Part shown: piece by piece, positions 1 through 7,939 of the stretch
How positions within the stretch are numbered: position 1 is the stretch's first letter
Layout of the letters: each line of letters begins with the position of its first letter
NCBI GenBank assembly: GCA_964354375.1
Contig: CAYGZQ010000067.1
Span: 1 to 21,734 of the forward strand
DNA length: 21,734 bases
Direction: 5' to 3'
DNA from: CAYGZQ01 sp964354375 [NCBI: uncultured Planctomycetota bacterium]
Lineage (GTDB): Bacteria; JAJVIF01; JAPKYR01
Notes under the pieces: model-generated
Database searches by the model: none
What the model saw: the letters and a program-made list of their open reading frames with translations, nothing else
What the model was told of the DNA's origin: nothing
Made by a program: the position numbers and the translations under genes

Positions 1-58
1 GCACGGCATGCCGTGCCCCTACCCGATGCCGCGTGAATGGCAGGCCGGAAAGCCTGCC
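1..58. repeat. Palindrome cluster at the window start
   Basis: Positions 1-16 are a perfect 16-base palindrome (GCACGGCATGCCGTGC). Positions 39-45 and 52-58 form a second hairpin, GGCAGGC/GCCTGCC with a six-base loop. A short AAAAAG-A-CTTTTT dyad follows near 64-76. The 13-mer ATGCCGTGCCCCT at 8-20 recurs at 7831-7843, next to the other palindrome-rich gap, so this is probably a dispersed intergenic repeat. The left end is cut by the window, so its full extent is unknown. Confidence 0.5.
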
Positions 59-140
59 CCACAAAAAGACTTTTTCAACAGCCCCGTAAGGGAGGGCGTT
101 TCCGGACGGCCACCGAGCCCACCATAATCCAGTGATCATG

Positions 141-146
141 TATAAT
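141..146 (+). promoter_or_regulatory. Candidate -10 box upstream of the first lipoprotein gene
   Basis: A perfect TATAAT lies 40 bases before the ATG at 186, giving a predicted leader of about 33 bases. No convincing -35 hexamer is seen at 16-18 bases upstream, so the call rests on the -10 match and its placement. Confidence 0.33.
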
Positions 147-185
147 TCCGGGTGCTGACTTCGACGGCGCTGGGAGATGATTCCA

Positions 186-3008
186 ATGAAACGAATCCAT
201 CTGATTATTTGCGTGGCAGTTCTGCTGGCGGTTGGATGTTCGCGCGGCGAGAATCCGATATCGCCCGCTCCTCCAGTGGGAAGTTCAGGGTCCTCGATGG
301 AGAGGATATCGGGGAGTGGCCACGCGCTGTGGGGCTACGCGAAGCTGATATGCAACACGGAGACAGACAGCGCGGAATTCCAGCCGATGAGATCATCGGA
401 GCTTCACCTGAATGTCGCGGGGCCTGTGATGTCGACGCACGGCATGAGCGTCGCGATCGACCCTGTCGCGAGCGATTTCCCGAACGGGCTTTTCGTGATG
501 GACATCTCCCTCACGCACCCGTTTCCCGGCAAGACAAACCTCTCAGGCTTCGATGTGAAAGGGATCCTGATCACGCCGGGGACGTTTGTCACAGGATCGC
601 TCACACTGGCCGGGCCCGACGAGACGGAACTCAAGAATCGGGACGGTCTCACGCGATGGTGGAACCCCACCGAGTTCACCGGCGGGGGGTTGCTTGGATA
701 TACGCCGGGATCTCCCGGATGCAAGGACTCGTCACTTCTCACCGCTACAGTGAATCCGTACAAGGTATTCGCCGACTCTCTCGGTCCAACGAGTCCCTTA
801 AGCGACCTGACCTTTCCGCTACTTGACGATCCGACCGGTCGCGCGGTTTTCTCGGCGGGAACCACGAACACTCGGCGTTATGAGATCCAGTTCCCCGTTT
901 CGGGCGGCCCGGTGATCATCTTCAACTACGCGATCGACGCATCCTGGGCGAAGCCCGATCCGAGCCCGCCCGTGGAGGTCCCGGACGATTTTCCGATGAA
1001 TGCGAATCAGCCCGAGGCCTTCAGAACCCAGATCGTTTTCCCGAACAACACCCTGACGTATCTCGAGGGCGGCGGGGTCGCAGGCGAGCTGAGGGTGAGC
1101 GCACTTGTCAGCGACTGGCAGGGAATCGCGGCGGGCGACATCCACGATGAGGTCTTCTCCGTGACAGCTTTCGCACCGACGCTCCTCAGCGAGGCTGTAA
1201 CGCTCGATCTTGTCGCCGAGAGCTTCGACCATGCCGAGTACCAGGCCGACCTGACTCCGTATCTCCTCGCTCTGAATTCAGCCGATCCTCATTTGCTGTT
1301 GGTCATGGTTCGGGCGCAAGATGCGGGGGACTACACGCAGGGCGGCACGACTGTCGGTCCGGTCAGCCCGGTCTCTGCCTTCCAGACCGCATGGGTGGAG
1401 ATTGAATCGGTGACGTGCGAAGCCGACGGCAATGAGGATTTCGCCCAGGCGCAGGCGATCGATCTGGATGGCAGCGCGTTCGGTACCCTGTGCAATCCCG
1501 GCGGAAGCCTGACGGATGCCCGGGATTTCTACACATTCGAAGTCCCTCCCACCACCAAGGCATCGGGCGGCATCGAGATCCAGTCTCTTCAGGAGCCGAC
1601 GTCGATCACCCTGTATGACGGGTCCTTCACCGAGCTTGCCACGGAATGGGTGCAGGACGGATCGGCGAAAATCCTGAGCCCGTCCGAGCTTGCCACCGGT
1701 ACGTACTATGTGAAGGTCCTCACGGAGAACGAGCAGGAAATGGTGTACTACGACCTTATCAACAAGTACACCCTGGACCCGTGCTACGGCTCGATTGCGT
1801 TCTCCTGGGAGGCGAAGGTCGATGTGCCTGATCTGAACAACGTGTACTCGGGCAGGCGAGCCGTGGTCACGGACCTGGACGAGGTTTGGGTGGCGTATAC
1901 CGAGGGCTCGTACGGCGCCAAGACGGTTCTCTGCCGACATTCATCGGACGGAGGCATAACTTTCGACCCGCCGGTCCAGGTGAACCTGCTTGAGATCGCG
2001 TGTGAACGACTTTCGCCCTCAATCGCGCGCGACAAGGACGGAAATCTCTACTGTGGATGGATCGATTACGGACCCGGCATGCCGTCTCCATTCGTAGGTA
2101 GATCCGCCGACGGCGGAGCGAACTGGTTCCCCGAGGTCAACATCTACGATTTCGAGCTTAACCCGATACACCCCGACAATATCGCGAAGGGGATTCTTCT
2201 CGGCAGCGACGATAGCGGTCGGCTTCACGCCCTCTGGATGGATGACCGGGACGGCTCAGAGGACCACCTCTACTACTCTTACTCCGACACCCAGGGCGCA
2301 GTCTGGCACCCGGCCTCGCAGGTCGATCAGAGCACCTCGTCCCTGCAAACAGGCGAGCGTGAGTACGACCTCGATGTGGCCCCGGACGGGAAAGTCGTCT
2401 GCGTCTGGACCGACCGGCGACATCTTGTCGACCCGCCGCTTTCAGGTCTCGATATCTATTGCGATCACCGCGACTCGGTCACGAGCTTCGGAGTCGACGC
2501 GATGGTCAATTCCGCGGCTCTTGATATCGAACAAACCAATCCCGGGGTGTCCATCACCGACGACGGGATCATTCATGTGGTCTGGGTCGACCGGCGCAAT
2601 GACGGCGCTTACGGGGGGAGCAACCCGCCCAACACGTGGGAACTGTATTATGCGCGATCGGAGGACGGCGGCTCGACCTTCATCTCGGAGCAGGAGATCT
2701 CTGCACCGCCCGGCTATTCGGGATCGAGCGGCATGGATCCTCGCGTAGAGACGAGCCCGTGGGGCGATGTATATGTGCAGTATCTGTATGCGACTGAGAA
2801 TCTGCTGCTCTCGAAATCGTGCAATGGCGGCGACATATGGGAGAGTCCGGTGACGATCTATCCGGACTCGCCGGACACGTACATCATGGGCAGCACGAGC
2901 CTCGATCTTGCCTCGGACGGGCGCTTGTACTCTGTGCACGGGGACACCAGAATCGAGCCGGGTCCGGACTACACGCACTGGAACCTTTATCTCGCGGTCA
3001 GCGAGTAG
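186..3008 (+). CDS. Surface lipoprotein: shared N-terminal module, PPC-like domain, Asp-box beta-propeller
   Basis: 940 aa. The ATG at 186 is chosen over the in-frame ATG at 177 because GGGAG at 172-176 sits 9 bases before it. The N-terminus is a lipoprotein signal (LLAVGC, lipidated Cys18), so the product should be membrane-anchored outside the cytoplasm. Residues 45-317 are a module also present in the lipoproteins at 7940-12595 and 15648-17792 (GHALWGY 45-51, LTHPF 109-113, GFDVKGI 121-127, RWWNP 157-161, NYAIDASW 247-254, DWQG 310-313). Residues 412-512 resemble the bacterial pre-peptidase C-terminal (PPC) beta-sandwich (DxxDFYTFEV, YYVKV). Residues 550-940 are a sialidase-like beta-propeller with Asp-box motifs SSDGGITF (586), SADGGANW (640), SDTQGAVW (700), SEDGGSTF (825) and SCNGGDIW (878), alternating with W-x-D-x-R loops. 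Asp-box folds occur in sialidases and in non-enzymatic binding proteins. I do not see a sialidase RIP motif or Arg triad, so enzymatic activity is doubtful; glycan or surface binding is an inference. Confidence 0.85.
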   Translation: MKRIHLIICVAVLLAVGCSRGENPISPAPPVGSSGSSMERISGSGHALWGYAKLICNTETDSAEFQPMRSSELHLNVAGPVMSTHGMSVAIDPVASDFPNGLFVMDISLTHPFPGKTNLSGFDVKGILITPGTFVTGSLTLAGPDETELKNRDGLTRWWNPTEFTGGGLLGYTPGSPGCKDSSLLTATVNPYKVFADSLGPTSPLSDLTFPLLDDPTGRAVFSAGTTNTRRYEIQFPVSGGPVIIFNYAIDASWAKPDPSPPVEVPDDFPMNANQPEAFRTQIVFPNNTLTYLEGGGVAGELRVSALVSDWQGIAAGDIHDEVFSVTAFAPTLLSEAVTLDLVAESFDHAEYQADLTPYLLALNSADPHLLLVMVRAQDAGDYTQGGTTVGPVSPVSAFQTAWVEIESVTCEADGNEDFAQAQAIDLDGSAFGTLCNPGGSLTDARDFYTFEVPPTTKASGGIEIQSLQEPTSITLYDGSFTELATEWVQDGSAKILSPSELATGTYYVKVLTENEQEMVYYDLINKYTLDPCYGSIAFSWEAKVDVPDLNNVYSGRRAVVTDLDEVWVAYTEGSYGAKTVLCRHSSDGGITFDPPVQVNLLEIACERLSPSIARDKDGNLYCGWIDYGPGMPSPFVGRSADGGANWFPEVNIYDFELNPIHPDNIAKGILLGSDDSGRLHALWMDDRDGSEDHLYYSYSDTQGAVWHPASQVDQSTSSLQTGEREYDLDVAPDGKVVCVWTDRRHLVDPPLSGLDIYCDHRDSVTSFGVDAMVNSAALDIEQTNPGVSITDDGIIHVVWVDRRNDGAYGGSNPPNTWELYYARSEDGGSTFISEQEISAPPGYSGSSGMDPRVETSPWGDVYVQYLYATENLLLSKSCNGGDIWESPVTIYPDSPDTYIMGSTSLDLASDGRLYSVHGDTRIEPGPDYTHWNLYLAVSE

Positions 3009-3081
3009 GGGACCGGAATACTGCGGTATCAATGTTGAATCCCCTTCATGCGGTTTCGTCGAGCCGATGCTTTAGCGAGCA

Positions 3082-3110
3082 TTGCCTTTGACCCCACCCC
3101 GTTATACAAT
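3082..3110 (+). promoter_or_regulatory. Candidate sigma-70-type promoter for the CoA ligase operon
   Basis: TTGCCT (3082-3087), a 17-base spacer and TACAAT (3105-3110) match the housekeeping consensus at 4/6 and 5/6. The implied start near 3117 gives a leader of about 120 bases before the ATG at 3239. That leader contains a possible stem CCGGTC/GACCGG, about 3117-3122 with 3148-3153. The position between the upstream lipoprotein stop and the ligase gene fits, but this is pattern matching only. Confidence 0.42.
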
Positions 3111-3238
3111 GCCCATCCGGTCGTTCATCGCATCTTGGACCGGTAATGTTTGCCCGGCGGCTGATCCGTACCGGGGTTTACGGGTTATTCATCTTCCGGA
3201 GCATCTTCGGGCAATCACAGCAACCAGGGAGCATAAGT

Positions 3239-4822
3239 ATGGCGAGACTCTTTGAATACCAGGGCAAGGAGATCCTTCGTCGGGCCGGATTTGCCACACC
3301 CGAAGGGCGGGTGTGCGCAAGCGTCGACGAAACCGAGACCGCAGCGAAGGATTTCGGCGGACCGGTGGTGGTCAAGGCCCAGGTCTGGGTGACGGGACGC
3401 AAGTCCAAAGGCCTGATCAAGTTCTGCAAGACTCCCGAATCCGCCAGGGAAGCCGCCGAGGAGCTTTTGGGACAGGTGATCAAGAACTTCCCGATCGAGA
3501 AGCTGCTGGTCGAGAAGATGCTCGACATCGACAGGGAGCTTTTCGCGGCAGTGATAATCGATGATGCCGTGCAGCAGCCGCTGGTCGTTTTCTCCAGCCT
3601 CGGCGGGTCGGGCATCGAGGAGATCGCGCGCGAGCATCCGGAGGCCGTCGCGCGCAGGCATGTCGACATCAAGACCGGCCTGAGAGATTTCGAGGCAAGA
3701 GAGCTTGTCAGGCACACGACGCTGGACAGGTCGCTCTACAACAAGGCCGCAACGGCCCTGGTGAACCTGTACAAAGCCGCCCGTTTGGGCGAGACCCGCT
3801 CGATCGAGATAAATCCCCTTGTCATCACAAAAAACGGCGACTGGGTTGCCGCCGATTGCCACGCGACCGTTGACGATTACGCCGTCTTCCGCCACCCCGA
3901 GCTGGGAATCGAGATCGCCCGCGAGCTCGACCATCCTATCACTCCCCTCGAGAGAATCGCCTACGGTGTCGAGAAATCCGACTACCGCGGCACGTTCTAT
4001 TTCTTCCAGGTGATCCAGGACATCCCCTCAACCGGCAAGAACTCGCAGGGCGAGGACATCGTGGGCTTTCACGGCGCGGGCGGCGGCGGAAGCATGATGA
4101 GCATGGACGCCCTGGGACGTCATAACTTCGCCATCGCCGACTTCTGCGACACGTCCGGCAATCCCCCGGCGAGCAAAGTGTATCGAGCCGCGAGGATCAT
4201 CCTCTCGCAACCCAACATACGCGGTTATTTCGCGAGTGGATCGGGCGTTGCGAGCCAGGAGCAGTTCCATTCCGCTCGCGGATTCGTGAAAGCGTTCCGG
4301 GAGATCGGTCTGAGAGTTCCCGCGGTCTTGAGGTTGGGCGGGAACAAGGAAGAAGTCGCCATCGAGATTCTGAAGAAGCACCTGGGTGACATCGGAGTTC
4401 CGGTCGAAGGCTACGGGAAAGACGACTCCGCCGTGCACTGCGCCGAGCGTCTCAGGGCCCTGATCGAAGGCGGGCCGTACCATCCGAAGGGTCCCGATCC
4501 GATCTCCAATCCCGACCCGCCCAAAGACCCCTATTCCTTCAAGACTCTCACCGGCCAATGGACCATCGACCACGCCAAGTGTACTCAATGCGACTCGAAA
4601 CCCTGCGTCAGCGCGTGTCATCCGAACATCCTCGAATTGAAGGACGGAAAGGTCGTGCTGAATATCGCTCCCGAGGAGGCTGCCAAGGGAAGGTGCACAG
4701 AATGCCTGGCGTGCGAGATCGCCTGCTGGAGCGAAGCCAGGCAGGCTATCAGGATCGACCTTCCGATACCGGGACTTGACGAGTACCTGTCCGAGAAAAC
4801 GGTCGCCCAGGAGGTGTCCTGA
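3239..4822 (+). CDS. sucC: Succinyl-CoA-ligase-type beta subunit (ATP-grasp) fused to a C-terminal 2[4Fe-4S] ferredoxin domain
   Basis: 527 aa. The ATG at 3239 has AGGGAG at 3226-3231, seven bases upstream; an in-frame start at 3146 would only add a non-homologous extension. Residues 1-220 are the ATP-grasp half of SucC (EYQGKEIL at 6-13, VVVKAQVWVTGR at 43-54, IEINPLVITKNGD at 189-201). Residues 240-410 correspond to the CoA-ligase domain, but the glycine-rich and FGGI-type motifs of classical SucC are altered (GFHGAGGGG at 277-285, ASGSGV at 332-337). Residues 440-500, absent from ordinary SucC of about 390 aa, hold two cysteine quartets: C448-x2-C451-x4-C456-x3-C460 and C486-x2-C489-x2-C492-x3-C496. 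This is enough for two [4Fe-4S] clusters. Its stop overlaps the start of the alpha-subunit gene by one base. The family reaction is ADP/GDP-dependent interconversion of a CoA thioester and its acid. The acid substrate here is not certain (succinate, or another acyl or citryl group), and electron transfer through the extra domain is inferred. Confidence 0.88.
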   Translation: MARLFEYQGKEILRRAGFATPEGRVCASVDETETAAKDFGGPVVVKAQVWVTGRKSKGLIKFCKTPESAREAAEELLGQVIKNFPIEKLLVEKMLDIDRELFAAVIIDDAVQQPLVVFSSLGGSGIEEIAREHPEAVARRHVDIKTGLRDFEARELVRHTTLDRSLYNKAATALVNLYKAARLGETRSIEINPLVITKNGDWVAADCHATVDDYAVFRHPELGIEIARELDHPITPLERIAYGVEKSDYRGTFYFFQVIQDIPSTGKNSQGEDIVGFHGAGGGGSMMSMDALGRHNFAIADFCDTSGNPPASKVYRAARIILSQPNIRGYFASGSGVASQEQFHSARGFVKAFREIGLRVPAVLRLGGNKEEVAIEILKKHLGDIGVPVEGYGKDDSAVHCAERLRALIEGGPYHPKGPDPISNPDPPKDPYSFKTLTGQWTIDHAKCTQCDSKPCVSACHPNILELKDGKVVLNIAPEEAAKGRCTECLACEIACWSEARQAIRIDLPIPGLDEYLSEKTVAQEVS

Positions 4823-5739
4823 TGTCCATCCTGGTGAACAAAGACTCGCGGGTTTGCATACAGGGGATCACCGGACGCGAGGGCATGACCCGCACGCGCC
4901 TCATGACAGAGTACGGCACCAAGGTTGTTGCTGGCGTGACGCCGGGCAAGGGCGGCGAGGATGTCGTGGGGATACCGGTTTTCGACACGGTATACGAGGC
5001 CGTCGAGGCCACAAAGAACGACGGGGGCATAGATATCTCCGTGTTGTTTATCCCCGCTCCGCTGGTGAAATCCGCCGCACTGGAGGCTTTTGACGCGGGC
5101 GTGAAGCTGTGCGTGATCGTACCCGACCGCGTACCCATCTGGGACGTGATGGAGATCGCGGACCTTGCGAAGGCTCGCGGCGCGTATTTCCTCGGCCCCA
5201 ACACGCTCGGATGCATCTCGGTCGACCAGGCCGTTCTGGGCATGATGGGCGGCACCGCTCAGAGCGCGAAAAGCTTTTTCAAGCCGGGAAAGGTCGGCGT
5301 AACGAGCCGGTCGGGAGGGATCACCTCATCGATCGCGTACTATCTCTCCCAGGCAGGCATCGGGCTGACCACGATCTGCCACGTCGGCGGCGACGCCCTG
5401 ATCGGGCTGCCGCACCCTTCAATCGTGAAACTTTTCCAGGCGGACCCCGAGACCGAAGTGATCGTCATGTTCGGCGAGATCGGCTCAAGCCAGGAGGAGC
5501 GCGTCGCTGAGCTCATGATGAGGAAAGAGGTCACGAAGCCGGTCGTGGCCTACATCGGCGGCAAGGGCGCGAAGGAGGGCACCCGGTTCTCGCACGCGGG
5601 GGCCATTATCGAGGGCGGGAAAGGCACGCGCGAAGGGAAAATCCAGGCCCTGAAAGCCGCCGGCGCGCATGTGGTCGAGGACTTCGAGGACATCCCGAAG
5701 GTGACTATGGGGGTACTGAAGCAACTGGGCAAGACCTGA
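4822..5739 (+). CDS. sucD: Succinyl-CoA-ligase-type alpha subunit (ADP/GDP-forming)
   Basis: 305 aa, a little longer than typical SucD (about 290). The ATG shares one base with the stop of the preceding beta-subunit gene (TGATG), so translation is probably coupled. The N-terminal Rossmann CoA-binding domain has GITGREG (15-21), GVTPGKGGEDVVG (38-50) and VLFIPAP (74-80). The ligase domain has GKVGVTSRSGG (156-166), VGGD (188-191) and VIVMFGEIG (213-221). The active-site phosphohistidine loop is SHAGAII, giving His258, followed by the usual GGKGT. The subunit accepts phosphate from ATP on His258 and passes it to the acyl group. The pair would act in the TCA cycle, its reductive form, or fermentative ATP formation. 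GPNTLG replaces the usual GPNCPG, and VPIWDV replaces the usual IPTLDM region, so the pair belongs to a divergent subfamily. Substrate is not settled by sequence. Confidence 0.9.
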   Translation: MSILVNKDSRVCIQGITGREGMTRTRLMTEYGTKVVAGVTPGKGGEDVVGIPVFDTVYEAVEATKNDGGIDISVLFIPAPLVKSAALEAFDAGVKLCVIVPDRVPIWDVMEIADLAKARGAYFLGPNTLGCISVDQAVLGMMGGTAQSAKSFFKPGKVGVTSRSGGITSSIAYYLSQAGIGLTTICHVGGDALIGLPHPSIVKLFQADPETEVIVMFGEIGSSQEERVAELMMRKEVTKPVVAYIGGKGAKEGTRFSHAGAIIEGGKGTREGKIQALKAAGAHVVEDFEDIPKVTMGVLKQLGKT

Positions 5740-5761
5740 TCTGAAAACGGAGGACCAGGCA

Positions 5762-7222
5762 ATGCGTTCAACGACCTCGCGACTCTTCTGTTCGGCGGCG
5801 GTCGTGATACTGGCCAGCTGTTTGGCTCTGGTCAACGTAGCGCCCGCCATGGCTGAGCTCGTTGTGACGAATGAGTTACCAGTCGGCGTTGTTGCTAGCC
5901 GCATATTGCCTGACCGTCAGCCGGACAGGTACTGGGTGGTTGGCTATCTTGAGGGCCTAATCCTGCTTACCGAGGATCAACCTGGTGTATGGCTCGCGGA
6001 GACATTTTCCGGATATCAGATAGTGGATGCAGTTGGTCCGACATCGACCGGTCTTATCTATTGCACATACGTCTCCTCCCTGGGGAGCCCTGTCGATACT
6101 GGGATAGTCGTATTCGACTCTGGCGCTCAACAGTTCACCGGTACCATTGATCTGCCGTGGGAAGACGGTCTCTGTGCAATCGCTATTTCACCGGATGAAG
6201 AGCGACTCTACGTCACAATCCTGACAACAGATGAGGGTGCAGATTCACCATATGAAGCCTCTGAGAATAGCGGACTTGTCGTGGAAGTCGATATTGCGTC
6301 CGGCAGCGTGCTTCGCACATGCTCGGTTCGGGCGTGGCCTGAGACTATCTTTCTCTGGAACGGGGAGGCGATACTGGTTTCCTGCCAAAAGCAATACTGG
6401 GAGGCGGATGATGACCGGCTCGAATTCAAGAGTACTACCGACATAATCGCGTTGGACACGTTTACTAAGGTTGCGCAGATCCCGAGCAACGCGACCGACT
6501 GGCTGCTTACCAACGACTTCATGGCCTGGGATGAGTCACTCGTCGCGCTTTTGAATGTGTCTTTATATTCTGATTACTATGATCCTATGTACGAGGATGG
6601 GATATGGTTGATTGATCCCGTCACAGGCACGGTTGCAGACACGATAAGGGTAACAGATCGCGACGGAAATGTGTGCTCTGTAAAGCGAGCCTACAGGAGC
6701 CGCGTTTGTGAGGGCCTGTTGTACGTGACTATGTCTGAGAGCCCGATGTATTTTTGGGATATCCCCTTAATTGTGACGGATACAACAGGGGCGTTCGTGG
6801 ATTTCGCTAGGACGAACCCCGAGTTTACGCTTGAGTTCATCTATGAATTGGATGACGGACGTCTCATGGTGACAGATCCGATAAATGAAAAGGTGCTAAT
6901 TCTGGAGTGGGTCAACCATCCCCCGATTTGTGCTCTGGAGCTGTTGACCCCGATGCCGTACGTCGGTCCGTCCCCGGCCTTGATCGAATTCAGCGCGGCC
7001 GCTTCCTATGATCCCGATCCGTGCGACGAGCTCACCTATGAGTGGGATTTCGATGGGGATGGCCTCTACGGCGAGCCGGTCGACGACTCCTACACCGGCC
7101 CTTCGGTCGCTCCGACTCACGCATACACTGAAAACTACCGCGGCTATGTATACCTCAAAGTCTCCGATGGCCGCGGTGGAGAGTCGATCTGCGAGGTAGA
7201 GGTGAGCGTGACCATCCAGTGA
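5762..7222 (+). CDS. Secreted beta-rich protein with C-terminal PKD domain
   Basis: 486 aa. The ATG follows GGAGG (5749-5753) by eight bases and lies 22 bases after the sucD-type stop, so it may be read from the same message although its role looks unrelated. The N-terminus is a signal peptide with two readings: cleavage after AMA (residues 29-31), or lipidation at Cys20 in a valid lipobox (LASC). Residues 35-380 are a series of beta-strand-rich segments of about 50 residues (for example AISPDEERLYVTI, VDIASGSVLRT), resembling a YVTN/PQQ-type beta-propeller without a clear catalytic motif. Residues 385-486 are a PKD domain (FSAAASYDPDP, LTYEWDFDGDG, YVYLKVSDGRGG). The central part (about 6200-6900) is visibly richer in A and T at third codon positions than the ligase genes before it. 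It lacks the N-terminal module shared by the three large lipoproteins. Function unknown; extracellular binding is a guess. Confidence 0.8.
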   Translation: MRSTTSRLFCSAAVVILASCLALVNVAPAMAELVVTNELPVGVVASRILPDRQPDRYWVVGYLEGLILLTEDQPGVWLAETFSGYQIVDAVGPTSTGLIYCTYVSSLGSPVDTGIVVFDSGAQQFTGTIDLPWEDGLCAIAISPDEERLYVTILTTDEGADSPYEASENSGLVVEVDIASGSVLRTCSVRAWPETIFLWNGEAILVSCQKQYWEADDDRLEFKSTTDIIALDTFTKVAQIPSNATDWLLTNDFMAWDESLVALLNVSLYSDYYDPMYEDGIWLIDPVTGTVADTIRVTDRDGNVCSVKRAYRSRVCEGLLYVTMSESPMYFWDIPLIVTDTTGAFVDFARTNPEFTLEFIYELDDGRLMVTDPINEKVLILEWVNHPPICALELLTPMPYVGPSPALIEFSAAASYDPDPCDELTYEWDFDGDGLYGEPVDDSYTGPSVAPTHAYTENYRGYVYLKVSDGRGGESICEVEVSVTIQ

Positions 7223-7233
7223 AGCGGCTACGG

Positions 7234-7403
7234 AGTGCGTAGCCCGGGAACCTGTTTCCTTTCACAACGCCGCGACTAACGTGCAATCCTGATGGAAACA
7301 GGTTCCCGGGATCGGAGACAATAACGGAACCCGGGAACCCATTTCGGGAACGCTCATAGGGAATTCAAGGCCTGAATCAAAATGGGTTCCCGGGCTACGC
7401 ACT
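7234..7403. repeat. REPIN-like nested inverted-repeat element A
   Basis: The 19-base ends 7234-7252 and 7385-7403 are perfect inverted copies containing GTAG-CCCGGGAACC and its complement. Inside them lie two further perfect inverted pairs: 7243-7259 with 7294-7310 (17 bases, GGAAACAGGTTCCCGGG) and 7330-7344 with 7380-7394 (15 bases, AAATGGGTTCCCGGG). The GGGAACC word therefore appears four times in alternating orientation, giving two hairpins within a larger one. GTAG (7239-7242) and CTAC (7395-7398) bracket the core, as in REP elements acted on by REP-associated tyrosine transposases. No such transposase lies in the window. Confidence 0.7.
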
Positions 7404-7418
7404 ACGCACTGCCTTCAT

Positions 7419-7530
7419 GTAGCAATGCGCCTCCGGCGCATGGTTCTTGTTTTGTGCTGCAATCAGCGCCCGCGGTTTCTATTGCAGGGCCTCTATTCAG
7501 AAGAACCATGCGCTGGAGGCGCATTGCTAC
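7419..7530. repeat. REPIN-like inverted-repeat element B
   Basis: Positions 7419-7448 and 7501-7530 are 30-base inverted copies with one mismatch, separated by 52 bases. Each arm starts or ends with GTAG/CTAC and contains its own small palindrome, TGCGCC-TCC-GGCGCA at 7426-7440 and the partner at 7509-7523 with one wobble. This is the arrangement of a REP doublet (REPIN): a GTAG tetranucleotide, a short imperfect hairpin, and a second REP in inverse orientation. It lies 15 bases from element A but its palindrome sequence differs. Confidence 0.7.
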
Positions 7531-7865
7531 GTCACGGGGAATCCTTCTCTGGAGCTATCGCGCCGGGTTCGGGGCCTTTCAGCAACTCGAACATCTCCGG
7601 CTCCTGTGACCCGCTCGCCATCGCCTTCATCCAGAACCTGGAGAAGAAGCCGCTCGCGCTTCCTGAGCTTGATATCGGGGAGGTGACGCACGGCTTGCCG
7701 AGCGTGCTTGTGTGGGGCCTGTTTCCCGGGGTGGAGCCCGATGGCATACGCCGTCGGCGGCGCGCTTGCTCACACGCGCGCTTCCGACCCGCGTCGCGGA
7801 GGCGCGATTCAAGGTCTGGATCGAAATGGGATGCCGTGCCCCTGCATGCCGCTGCAACGGCTCAC

Positions 7866-7895
7866 AAAAAAATCCCCCCGAGGTCCGAGGGGATT
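7866..7895 (-). terminator. Rho-independent terminator of the 1551-aa lipoprotein gene
   Basis: Read on the minus strand, a stem of about 11 pairs (AATCCCCTCGG with CTCGGGGGGATT, including G-U pairs) is followed by seven T (complement of A7866-7872). It lies about 45 bases after the stop at 7940. On the plus strand one stem position is an A-C mismatch, so it favours leftward transcripts. Confidence 0.85.
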
Positions 7896-7939
7896 TTGAT
7901 CACTGTCGCTGGAAAACTGAACTGGTGATCCGGTCGAAT

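Larger units (their letters stand above)
7223..7939. other. 717-base gap without a confident gene
   Basis: Contains two inverted-repeat elements (7234-7403 and 7419-7530), a GC-rich stretch with a coding-like but unrecognised reading (about 7531-7790), a copy of the 13-mer ATGCCGTGCCCCT (7831-7843) also found at the window start, and the terminator of the leftward lipoprotein gene (7866-7895). The genes on either side converge here. Confidence 0.7.

Noticed and set aside
550-3008. Calling the first lipoprotein a true sialidase
   Set aside because: Asp-boxes are present but I could not find the Arg triad or an RIP motif. Asp-box propellers are common in non-enzymatic surface proteins.
3146-3238. 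An N-terminal extension of 31 codons for the CoA ligase beta subunit
   Set aside because: The ATG at 3239 has an ideal ribosome binding site, and MARLFEYQGKEIL aligns with the normal start of SucC.
7234-7530. A CRISPR array or insertion sequence at the repeat cluster
   Set aside because: The repeats are inverted, unequal and without regular spacers, and no transposase or cas gene is nearby. The REPIN reading fits better.
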